Of a stretch of DNA of 64,000 nucleotides, positions 29,709 through 39,800 are shown one piece after another (positions within the stretch are counted from its first letter, which is position 1; each line of letters opens with the position of its first letter). This DNA is from Akkermansiaceae bacterium. Its GTDB lineage: Bacteria; Verrucomicrobiota; Verrucomicrobiia; Verrucomicrobiales; Akkermansiaceae. The stretch is taken from the NCBI GenBank assembly GCA_903888515.1, contig CAISTY010000060.1:1-64000 (forward strand), given 5' to 3'. A program made the position numbers and the translations under genes. Under the pieces are notes generated by a model, which had not been told where the DNA came from, ran no database searches, and saw only the letters and a list, made by a program, of their open reading frames with translations.

Positions 29709-32189
29709 TCATTCTTTTGGGGTGACGATTTTGGCTTTGGGTGCCGGGACCAGGAGTTCGTGCTGTTCCGGGGGTGGCGTGGTGAACATGGCATTTTCCC
29801 ACTTGGGATTTTTCAAGGGACCCGTGCCGCGGAACTGGAACATGCCGTAGAACGGTCGTAGTGGCAGGGTGATCAAGCCGAGCAAGCCACGGGCGTTCAT
29901 GCGCATGGTCATGTCGAAGGTGCGTTCCTGCAAATTAACCGCGCCATCGCCCGTGAAGGTCAGGGAGGTGGAGCTGGTTCGGAAATCCCTGGTGCTGAGC
30001 GTGCCCTCCTTGATCTTGAAAGTGCAGAACGCGCTATTGGCACGCTCGAAGCCGATGCTGCGGTCATTCAGCACCCCGCTGACCAAGGGGCTGAGCGGGC
30101 CAAAGATGGGGACGGCAAACAATTCCGTTTTTTCCACCGCGAACAACCCCTCGCCGGCCATCGTTTCCACCCGTGCGTCCCTGAGGGAGAAATTGAGTCG
30201 TCCGGTGATGTTGCCGCCGCCCTTCATTTGGAAACCATAAGTGGATGCCAGCGCGGGAATCGTGAGCCGGGTCCAGCTCAACTCACCCTCAAGCAGTCCA
30301 CCGCCACGGCGGTCGAAACGCGCCACGACGGGACCGTCGAACGCGCTGAGTTTCAAGTCATCGACCGTCACGTGCTTCCCGCGGACTGTGACTTTTCCGT
30401 TAGGTTTGTCCAAGGTGAGGTTTTCTCCGAGAAACCGATAGTCCGCGGCGGCGTCGGTGTTGAAGGAAATATTCAGTGCCGTGCGGCCCTGCGGGGTGAC
30501 GTCCACCACGCCGGAGCCTTTGATTTCCGGGGGGCGGTGGAAGCGGTAAACTTCGAGCGAATCAGCCACTTTCGGCGCAAACAGGCGGACCATGGGGGCA
30601 GCCCAGATGGCGCCTGCGACGTTTTCCACCTCGACGAGATGGCTGGGTTCGTCATAACGGACGCGGCCGACCTTGACGGTGCCCTGTTTGGGGCCGTTGA
30701 AGGCATCACGCAGGGCATAGTTCTGATAGTTGAAGACCACGGTGCCGTCGAAGAAATCGAGTTCTTGAGGGCTGAGTGAGAGACGGCACTCGGCGGAATT
30801 CACGGGCACGCCCTTGTAGTTGACGTTTTGGACTTTGGCGTCGCCGACAAAAGCCCAGGAATCAGGGACATCGGCATCGAAGCCACCTTCGAGCGTGACT
30901 TTGGCTTCGGCCCCCTTTCGTTCGCTGAAATCATTGAGTACTTGCTCCAGTGGCTCGCCGATGAAAAACGGACGGTAAACCGGAATCGGCAGGTTGGTGT
31001 CGAGAGCCAGACGGATCAGCGGCCATTGGATCATGGCCTTGCCACGGATCTCCCCGTTCGGACGGGTCAAGCGCACATCTCTCAAAAACAGATCATTGTC
31101 CCGCCATGAAAACGCACTCTGCACGGTATCGAATCGGGTTCCCCGGATGCTAACGGAATCGCAACGGGCCTGGCCGGTCATGTGGATTTGCAGGTTGTTG
31201 TGTTCATCCAAGCGGAACTCACCTGCCGCCTCGAGTGTTTGACTGCCGCCCATGACCACATCACGCAGCGTTGGCAATCCCAGCCATGCATCGAGCAAGC
31301 CGGGGATTTCCAGTGACGAGTGCACATCGAAGCGGCCTTCGCGAGCGCCGATGTCATAGTCAAGGTGTCCATCCAATGTTCCGCGCGAGTCTGTGGCGTG
31401 CAGCGAGGTGATGGTGATCAAGTCGCCCGTGATCTCGGCTTGCGCCTCCACCGCATCGAGCCAATGCTGGTTTTTTCCGACCCCCTTGGCATGCAGCGTC
31501 AGCTTGGACTTGAGTGCCGTGCGTTCGTTTGCGTCGCTTTCAATGGCGACCCGGAGTTGCGGTGGGTGCCCGGCGTCGAATTGCCATTGATTGAGTTCCC
31601 GGATTACGCGAACGAGCAGTTCGCGGCGTTTTTCCATGTACAAAGTGTCGGGTGCTTGGCCCGCTTTGGGTTGATAGCCGACGAGGCGTGCGTTGATGTG
31701 GATTTCGATGCCGGCGATGCGGCCGCTGGCGTTGCGGATTTCGATCCGTTGATCGCCAGGCATGAGCAGGGTCCCATTGACGTCGGTGATTTCCAACGTC
31801 GTGGATGTGGGCTTGTCCTGGCCAAGTGGCAGAATGAGTTGTGCGTCCTTGAGTTCGATTTTGGTGAGGTGGATGATGCCCCGGGCGAGTTTGGTTTTAT
31901 CGAAATTGAGGATCACACTCACCAACCGGGAGATTTCATGGTGATGCTCCGGATCGGAAAATATCCGCACGTCGGTGGCGGTCACGCCGCGCAACGGGCG
32001 ATAGCTCAATCTGCCGATTTTGACATGGGTGCCCTGTTTGCTGATTTCCCGTTCAATGGCAGCTCGCCATGATTCCGGCAGGCCCGTGTGGTTGGCCCAC
32101 CAGAGGATCCCGAGTCCCGTCAAGACCGCCGAAACGATCATCAGGAACGCGAAAGAGCGGAGGTTCCGGGTGAGGTGCAGATAGTGCAT
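29709..32189 (-). CDS. AsmA/TamB-like large periplasmic protein
   Basis: N-terminal TM anchor MHYLHLTRNLRSFAFLMIVSAVLTGLGILWW followed by repeated AsmA-like beta segments. Confidence 0.65.
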   Translation of the reverse strand: MHYLHLTRNLRSFAFLMIVSAVLTGLGILWWANHTGLPESWRAAIEREISKQGTHVKIGRLSYRPLRGVTATDVRIFSDPEHHHEISRLVSVILNFDKTKLARGIIHLTKIELKDAQLILPLGQDKPTSTTLEITDVNGTLLMPGDQRIEIRNASGRIAGIEIHINARLVGYQPKAGQAPDTLYMEKRRELLVRVIRELNQWQFDAGHPPQLRVAIESDANERTALKSKLTLHAKGVGKNQHWLDAVEAQAEITGDLITITSLHATDSRGTLDGHLDYDIGAREGRFDVHSSLEIPGLLDAWLGLPTLRDVVMGGSQTLEAAGEFRLDEHNNLQIHMTGQARCDSVSIRGTRFDTVQSAFSWRDNDLFLRDVRLTRPNGEIRGKAMIQWPLIRLALDTNLPIPVYRPFFIGEPLEQVLNDFSERKGAEAKVTLEGGFDADVPDSWAFVGDAKVQNVNYKGVPVNSAECRLSLSPQELDFFDGTVVFNYQNYALRDAFNGPKQGTVKVGRVRYDEPSHLVEVENVAGAIWAAPMVRLFAPKVADSLEVYRFHRPPEIKGSGVVDVTPQGRTALNISFNTDAAADYRFLGENLTLDKPNGKVTVRGKHVTVDDLKLSAFDGPVVARFDRRGGGLLEGELSWTRLTIPALASTYGFQMKGGGNITGRLNFSLRDARVETMAGEGLFAVEKTELFAVPIFGPLSPLVSGVLNDRSIGFERANSAFCTFKIKEGTLSTRDFRTSSTSLTFTGDGAVNLQERTFDMTMRMNARGLLGLITLPLRPFYGMFQFRGTGPLKNPKWENAMFTTPPPEQHELLVPAPKAKIVTPKE

Positions 32190-32363
32190 GGGGCGTTGCA
32201 GGAAGTTTAGTCCATGCTGGACTGGGCGCAAGCCTTGGGAATGTGGAACCCCGGCATTTGACTTGTTAGATCGTCGCCTCGGAACGGACGGAAGCTGCCA
32301 GATGTCCGCGACGGCGTGCAAGAATACGCCTCGGACCACGTAAGTAGAGGAACGCAAATCAAC

Positions 32364-33410
32364 ATGAAAAAACGCATTGCAACCTGTCTGATGTTGGCAG
32401 TCATGAACACCGCTTGTCCTGCCGCTCCTGAAATCAATCAAACCAAGCTCCCCGACGAGGTCCGTGCCGGACAGATCCGGGACATGAAGTGGGGCATGTT
32501 CATCTGCTGGTCGTTCAGCACGTTCTACGGCCAGGAATGGACGCCGACCCGCGACAAGGACGCGGCTTTTTTCAAAGCCACCGGCTGCGACACCGACCAG
32601 TGGTGTCAAACGGCCAGGGATGCCGGCATGGGCTACATCCTGTTCCTTACCAAACATCACGATGGCTTCTGTCTGTGGGATACCAAGACCACGGAGAAAA
32701 AAGTGACCAACAGTCCGCTCGGTATCGACGTGCTGGCCAAGCTCCGCAAGTCTTGTGACAAATTCGGGATCAAGCTGGCGTTTTACTTCTCCGAGGGCGA
32801 CTGGAACTGGCCGGGCGCGGTGGATGGCAAAGGCGGCAGCTCCGGTGGCGGCAGCAATCCCGAACTCAAGAAGGCCCAGCTCAAGGAACTTCTAACGGGC
32901 TACGGCCCCGTCGAATTCTGGTGGATGGACCATGCGGTTGGCACCGGCGGGCTGTCCCACCAGGAGACGATTGATTGGATGCACAAGTTCCAACCCAACA
33001 CCTTCGTCGGATTCAACCACGGGGAACCGGCGGGGCGACTCTGCCTGCGGGAAATGGGCAAGCCCGGCAAACTCGGCGACAAAAACGCGTCCCATTACAA
33101 CAAGGACGCCGAGGGCTCGTTCAAGGGCTATCAACTCGCCGAGTTTACCTATCCCATCCTGCCCGGCCACAAGGGCGGCGCGATGTGGTTCTACTCGCTG
33201 CCCATACACGACAACCTCTGCCATCCGGCGGACAAGCTGTTCAAGGACTATCAGGGTGCGCTGCAATACGGCAACATCTTCTCGATCGACGTCGGCCCGA
33301 ACTATCAGGGGAAACTCCGTGACATCGATGTCAAGACCCTCAAACAAGTGGGTGAGATGATCAGGGCGGGCGCTGCGGCCCAACCCGGCATCCCGCCCGC
33401 CACGAAATAG
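32364..33410 (+). CDS. Alpha-L-fucosidase-like GH29 family protein
   Basis: MKWGMFICWSFSTFYGQEW, FLTKHHDGFCLWDT, PVEFWWMDH. Confidence 0.85.
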   Translation: MKKRIATCLMLAVMNTACPAAPEINQTKLPDEVRAGQIRDMKWGMFICWSFSTFYGQEWTPTRDKDAAFFKATGCDTDQWCQTARDAGMGYILFLTKHHDGFCLWDTKTTEKKVTNSPLGIDVLAKLRKSCDKFGIKLAFYFSEGDWNWPGAVDGKGGSSGGGSNPELKKAQLKELLTGYGPVEFWWMDHAVGTGGLSHQETIDWMHKFQPNTFVGFNHGEPAGRLCLREMGKPGKLGDKNASHYNKDAEGSFKGYQLAEFTYPILPGHKGGAMWFYSLPIHDNLCHPADKLFKDYQGALQYGNIFSIDVGPNYQGKLRDIDVKTLKQVGEMIRAGAAAQPGIPPATK

Positions 33411-33479
33411 GTGACATCCAATAAACCCAAACAGGAAAACCCCGAGCGAACTGCCGTCGAGCGCCCGGTTCTCAACCAC

Positions 33480-34269
33480 ATGGATGCCACAAAACTCCTC
33501 GCCCCGCTGCTCGGTCTTGCCGGGACTTTCTCCATCCATGCGGCAGCCTCCGCGGATTGGCTGATTGATCCATCTTCGTTCAAAGCGCAGATCCACCAAA
33601 ACGCGGAACGCCATGAGGTGATTCTGGACAACGGCCTCGTGCGCCGTGTCATCCGCCTCGCGCCGAATGCGGCCACCGTTTCATTCGAAAACGTGATGAC
33701 CGGGGAATCCATCATCCGCGGCGTGCGTCCCGAAGCACGCGTAATGTTAGATGGTGTCCGTTATGACATCGGCGGACTGGACGGCCAGCCGGTGCAGAAT
33801 TTTCTCACAGTTGCAGAGCTTCATGGAGAATACCGGATTGGCCATCCTCGAACACGATGGCTCATACCCCGGCGACACCTGCGCCGCGACGAATCACCCG
33901 TTTCATCGGGGTTTTGAGGACTCCCAATGGGTGCAATGGAAGGCCATCACCGACTTCTACAAAAAACATCGCGACGTTCTCAACGCCGACCTCCTCCACC
34001 TGCGCCGCGCCGATGGCCGTGATCTGGATTATGTCCTGCACGTCAATCCCGCCGGCAATGAGAAGGGCTTGCTGATGATCTACAATCCGCTGGAGCAGGA
34101 TGTCACCAAGACGCTGTGCATCCCGCTCTACTATACCGGCAAGACCACGACGGCCTCCCTGCGCGAGCGCGACGGCGCGGCCACGACCTTCAAGCTGGAT
34201 CGCGAATACCACATCGAACTTCCGGTGAATGTGCCAGCGCAAGGTGTCACGTGGTTTGTCATCGAATAG
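33480..34269 (+). pseudogene. Internally deleted and frameshifted remnant of a large PVC glycosidase-like secreted protein
   Basis: N-terminal part (LIDPSSFKAQIHQNAERHEVILDNGLVRRVIRLAPNAATVSFENVMTGESIIRGVRPEARV...) and C-terminal part (FMENTGLAILEHDGSYPGD...NADLLHLRRADGRDLDYVLHVNPAGNEKGLLMIYNPLEQ...VTWFVIE) lie in different frames with the expected middle missing. Confidence 0.65.
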
Positions 34270-34494
34270 GCCCCCGCCCTTGCTCCAACCCTCCGGTCAG
34301 GCCTAACGGATGTCCGAGGAGCCTGCCGCCGAAAAACCGACGGCAAGGATCACAATTATGGAAAGTTGTGGTGTATGACTCACTCGAGCACGCCGGCCCA
34401 AAAGCACGCGGGATCGGAATTCGATAGAACTGCCTTGGTTGTTAGTGTTCGTCCTCCGCCCCCGGAAGAACCCGCCCCGCCGCCCCCCCCGCAT

Positions 34495-36816
34495 TCATTC
34501 CCGGCGCACGGCCAATGCTCCCCGTGGTTCCCTTACCACGATCCGGATACTGCGGCTTGCACCGCTGGAGTCCGAGCATACCACGCGGTGGGTGCCGGTT
34601 CGCAGGTCCCAGAATACGGTACCGCCGGACCGGGACCCGCCGATGTAGGCATCGTTGACAAACCAATGGAGCGTGGTGGAGGAATCGCCTGCGGTGGCGG
34701 TCAGGGGAATGCGCTGGCCGCCACGGGGGTTTGCGTCTCTCACATAAAGATAGGTGCTGCCATCAGCCGGCGAGGTGATGGTCAAACCGGTGTTGGCGGC
34801 CATGGACCCGGCATCACCGCGGCTGCGCAGAAACCCGGCCACCCGCGGCGGCCAAACCGCCTCGCGGCTGAAGCGGTGGACCTCACAAGTCTGATAGCGG
34901 CTCACGTTCCCGATGGCATGATCATGGACCGTTTTCGGACAGTTGGGACAGGGCGTCTGCCCGGATGCCGCGCAAACCTCGCGGGTCTCGACCGCGCCGG
35001 GCTTGGCAAACCACGGGCCGTTGCCATCCGGATAGAGCCGACGGATGATCTCCCACACCAGCGGTGCCGCGACCTTCATCCCGACCAGCGCGGGCGATGC
35101 ACGGCCATCGGGATTTCCCAACCACACGCCAATCGCATATTCCGGGTTGTAGGCGACGGTCCACGCGTCGCGGAAGCCGGACGAGGTACCGGTTTTCCAG
35201 GCGAATCGCGCCAACCTGATATCGGCCACGGTGCCGGTCGAGCGCATCGCGCGCTCGTCGCCGCCCAACATGTCGGATATCAACCAGCAGGTTTCCTCCG
35301 AGAAGACCCGCGTGCCCTTTGATAGGAGAACAGGCGTCCCGCTTGTGAGGGCCGCCTGCCCGCCCCGGGCCGGGGTGGTGCGCCACGGCTGATAGATCCC
35401 GCCCCGCGCCAGGCAGGCATAGGCATTGGTTAGATCGAGCAGGGTCACTTCGGCGTTGCCCAACACCAGTCCGAGACCGTAATCCTCCGCCGGTCTGGTT
35501 AGCGTGCGGAGTCCCAACTCGCGGAGCCGTGCGTGAAACGCGGGTTGGCCCACCTCGCGTTCGACTTCGATCGCCGGCAGGTTGAGCGACTGGACGAGGG
35601 CGTCGCGCAACGTGACCACACCCCGGTAGCCCTTGTCGAAGTTCACCGGATCGTAGTCGCTGAAGCGCTCCGGCACATCGTAGAGCGCGCTCAGCGGCGT
35701 GTGCGTCCCGCGCTCGAACGCCATCGCATAGACGAATGGCTTGAGCGTCGATCCGGCCGAACGGCGGGCCAGCGCGGCGTTCACTTGCGCGTCTCTAACA
35801 TGGGCGCGGAAATCCGGCGATCCGATCAATGCCCGGATCCCGCCCGTCCTGACATCCAGCACCACCACGGCCGCGCCGAGGATCCCGTCGACCGCCAGTC
35901 CGGGAACCAGTTTCGCAAGCGATTCTTCGGCGGTTAGCTGCAAATCCAGATCCAACGTCGTCGGGACACCGGTGGCCCCAGCGACGGATTGGCGGGCGAG
36001 CATGTCGCAGAAATGTGGCGCTTGGAACGGATAATGGTTCGGTTGGAAGCGGAGCGGCAGTGCGAGGGAATGGTCCATCTGCTCCCGGGTGATCATCTTG
36101 GTGGCTACCATTCTTGCCAGCACATATGCTTGGCGGCGCATTGCCGCGTCCGCGTGCCGCACCGGATGGAAACGGGTCGGCGATTGCGGAATACCGGCCA
36201 GCAATGAGGCCTCCGCGAGCGTGAGATCATGCGCGCCTTTGGCGAAATACCTGCGGGCCGCCGCCTCGACGCCGATCACGTTCGCGCCGAAAGGCGCACG
36301 GTTCAGATAGAGCGAGAGAATCTCCTCCTTGCCGATCTGCCGTTCCATCTGCAAGGCGCGGAACGCCTCGATGGTTTTGTTAGACAGGGTCCGCGCGTGG
36401 GGCGAGGACATCCGGATCAACTGCATCGAAAGGGTCGATGCGCCCGAAATCCGCCGCATGGCAGAGGCGGTCTGTTTGCACGAACGCACCACGGCGAGCG
36501 GGTCCACACCGGGGTGACTCCAAAAACGCCGATCCTCGGCCGCCACCACCGCCTTGGCGATCCAATCGTCATGGCGATACCCATAGCCGGGCACACTGTC
36601 GAACCCGCCATCCGCCAAGCGGACCCGCAACGGAACCCCGTCACGATCGGACCAGGTCACCCCGGCCGGAATTTGATAGAGCGGGCTGCGGTCGAACGGA
36701 AACAACACCCATAGCACCCCGATGCCCGCCACGGCCATGATCACGGCCGCAAGGCCTGACCACAGCGCGCGCCGCAGAATGCGGCGCATCCGCTTGACTC
36801 GGGGTGTGGAATTCAT
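34495..36816 (-). CDS. pbpC: Penicillin-binding protein 1C (transglycosylase/transpeptidase)
   Basis: AEDRRFWSHPGVDPLAVVRS, GASTLSMQLIRM, RRSAGSTLKPFVYAMAFERG; C-terminal BiPBP_C-like domain; adjacent to A2M as in the E. coli yfhM-pbpC pair. Confidence 0.92.
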   Translation of the reverse strand: MNSTPRVKRMRRILRRALWSGLAAVIMAVAGIGVLWVLFPFDRSPLYQIPAGVTWSDRDGVPLRVRLADGGFDSVPGYGYRHDDWIAKAVVAAEDRRFWSHPGVDPLAVVRSCKQTASAMRRISGASTLSMQLIRMSSPHARTLSNKTIEAFRALQMERQIGKEEILSLYLNRAPFGANVIGVEAAARRYFAKGAHDLTLAEASLLAGIPQSPTRFHPVRHADAAMRRQAYVLARMVATKMITREQMDHSLALPLRFQPNHYPFQAPHFCDMLARQSVAGATGVPTTLDLDLQLTAEESLAKLVPGLAVDGILGAAVVVLDVRTGGIRALIGSPDFRAHVRDAQVNAALARRSAGSTLKPFVYAMAFERGTHTPLSALYDVPERFSDYDPVNFDKGYRGVVTLRDALVQSLNLPAIEVEREVGQPAFHARLRELGLRTLTRPAEDYGLGLVLGNAEVTLLDLTNAYACLARGGIYQPWRTTPARGGQAALTSGTPVLLSKGTRVFSEETCWLISDMLGGDERAMRSTGTVADIRLARFAWKTGTSSGFRDAWTVAYNPEYAIGVWLGNPDGRASPALVGMKVAAPLVWEIIRRLYPDGNGPWFAKPGAVETREVCAASGQTPCPNCPKTVHDHAIGNVSRYQTCEVHRFSREAVWPPRVAGFLRSRGDAGSMAANTGLTITSPADGSTYLYVRDANPRGGQRIPLTATAGDSSTTLHWFVNDAYIGGSRSGGTVFWDLRTGTHRVVCSDSSGASRSIRIVVREPRGALAVRRE

Positions 36817-39800
36817 TTGGCGATGGTCATTTCGGTCTGGCTGGTCACGCTCCGGATCTCCGGATCATACATGCACTCGGCGGAAACCGGAGGCACGGTG
36901 AACCGGCCCGGCGTCACCGCTCGGGCGAGATAACAGAACACGGACTTTCCGGAAACCGGCTTGGTGAAGAGCAGCACCCGGTCATCACGGATATCACGCC
37001 GTGCGCACCAGTCGAACTTGGATGTCAGCCACGGCAGCGTTTGGGCGGTGTCGAGATTGGGATTCTCCACCTCCAAACCCGCGGGCAGCAGATCCTCGAT
37101 GACGATGTTGTCATAGGTATGGCCATTCGGCTCAAGCGTGATCCGTGCAACCACCAGATTGTTTTGTTTGATCGTGGCCGGGTCGAGCGGCTTGCCTTGG
37201 TCATCGAGCCACTCGCGGGTCACTTTCATGCCACGGTTGCGGCTTTCGAGCTTCTTGTAATATTCCGCCGTGTCCACCGGCACGCCTTCGGACTCGAACG
37301 AATAATATAACAATCCGGGACCCTCGTTGGCGAGCGTCACCACCCCCAATTCGCCGCGGGCGATGTCCCACGTGCAGTCTGTATTGTGATCGAATGCCTC
37401 GGTGGCGCCGCCGGGCAGGGTGATAGACCCCTTGAACTCGCGCACGCCGCCTTTCACGCGCTGGGCGTATTTGCCGAGCGCCATCAGCGCCATCGCGCTG
37501 TCCTGGGTGGTTCCCCAGTAACCGTTGATCCGTGATTTGCCTAACAGCCTAACCAGCTTGAACACATCGTCGTTTTTCGGATCGATATCGAGCCAGGCGG
37601 AGAGCAGCAGGGCGGCATTGCGGTTCGGGCTGTTGAAGCAGCCGCCGAAGTTGCGGCTGCCCGGTCCCGGCAGGCCGAGTTCCTTGAGCAGCGCTACCGC
37701 CCGTTTCGGATCGCCGCCAACCAATAACGCCGATGCATTCATCAGTCGCGCGTAATACGACAAGCCGGATTTCATTTCCAACATCCGCTCCAGCCACGCA
37801 TTGGACGGTTCGCCCGCAACCGCCAGCACATAACAGGCATAGGCGAGATTGTCGTAGAAGTATTCATTCCGCTCTCTGACATCGGGTACGGCCTCCACCG
37901 TGGCCCGCAAGGATTTTACTGCGCGATCCAGCGAACTCTGCGGCACTTCGTATCCCGCTTTCTTCGCTTCCAGCAGAAAGTGGGTGGCATAGCTCGTGCC
38001 CCAGGGATGGAGGTCCTGATAGCCCGGCCAATAGGAGAAACCGCCGTTGGCTTGTTGCATGGAGAGTATCCGCCAGATCCCGCTGTTCACATAATGGTTA
38101 ACGCTGCCGCGCGTCATCGACTTGTCGAATGTCTGGTTCGCCAGGTCCGGCAGATAGAGTAGCGGAAACGCGGACGACGTGGTCTGCTCGATGCACCCGT
38201 GGGGATAGCGCAGCAGGAATTGCAGGCCGCGGCCCAACTCGAGTCCGGGTTCTTTGGAAACCTTGATTTGGCGTACCGTGGTTGCCGGCAGCCAGTTGGC
38301 CTGCGCGCTGATCACGAGGCTCTTGCCGGGTGCCAGCGAACCCGAATCCGCCACCACCTCGGCCGAGATCGGTGGCCGGACCGCTATCTCAATGGTATCC
38401 GAATATCTAACAGTATCCGCCTCGCAGCTCACCGTGCACAGGCCCTTGCCCGGCAGTTTGCCCGCGACCATCGGGATGGACACGGAGGCCGATCCGTCCT
38501 TGACGATGGTGATATCCTGTTCGTTAAGCGTGGTCGAAAGCGGGCCGCCGCAGGTGACCCGGAGTTTGGCGGTGATATCCCTGCCGATTTCATTGAACAC
38601 GGTCACATCCATCTGGCATTCATCGCCGGGCGCGAGGAACCGTGGCAGCGACGCTTGCACGATCAGCGGGCGCTTCACCTTGACCATCCCCTGCGCGCTG
38701 CCTAACAGGGATGCGTTGCAGGCCACCGCCATCAACCGCAGTTCGCCGGTGAACTCCGGCACGTCCATCTCGATCTCCGCCACGCCGCCAGTCACCGCCA
38801 CTTGCGACGCCCACAGCGCGACCGGCTTGAAACGGTTGGCCTTGATCGGATTGAGCCGTTTGGTTAGGCGTTCCGCAGCTCCGTCCTCCTCGCCCCCGCC
38901 GTCACCGGAGGCGTGGGACTTTTTAGTTAGAACCGACTCGTCGAACACCTCCATCAGCTCCGCGTAAATATCATGGGACCCGACACCCAGGCTCCTGAGT
39001 TGATAGAGCCAGGTGAGCGGCGATGGCGACTTGAACGAGGTGAGCATGCAGATCGCCTCATCCACGGCCACCAGTGTGACCTCGCCGTCCACCGGTTGGC
39101 CGGCATCATCCTTGAGCAGAACCTTCGTGCGCAGTTTGCTTTGCGGTTGGAGGGTTTGCGGAGCCTCCAGCGCCACGTGGATCCGGTGTTTGGATGGGGA
39201 AACTTTAAGCGGCACGGATCCGAACGCGCGGTGGCCTTTCCACACCGCCTCCGCCACCGCCGGGCGGATGACCGAAACCGTGCAATGCACATTCGGCGCG
39301 TAGCCGTCTTTCACCGCCACATCCACCTCCGCAGTGTTTTTTTCCAACAGAATCACCCGGCTGAGCAACACCTTGTCGGACTCGATCGTCAGCAACGCCG
39401 TTCCCGAGAATGGAGCCTGGATGGTGAGCTTGGCGGTTTCTCCGACCCGGTATTCCGGTTTGTCGAGCTTGAGGGTCAGACTGTCCGGCCGATCGCGGTC
39501 GGTGGTGGTCCAGGATTGCTCGTAATCCGAGGTGTGGAAGGAAAACGACGAAGCCGTCCCCGTTTCGGTGTCCACGATCGCGAGTTCAATCTGGCCGTAA
39601 CCATCCGGAGTGAACGAATACTCGCCACTGCCGGAGGAGAGGTCGAGCGGATCCTCGCGCATGAGCTTCACCTCGCGGTGACTCTGATAGGCGTAGCCGC
39701 CCCCCGGCGTCGCCTTGTAGCTGTAATTCCACTCCACGCGCGACATTCTAACAGCCAGTGGTTTGGCGGGCTTGAATGGCTCGCCATCGGGCCGCACGGC

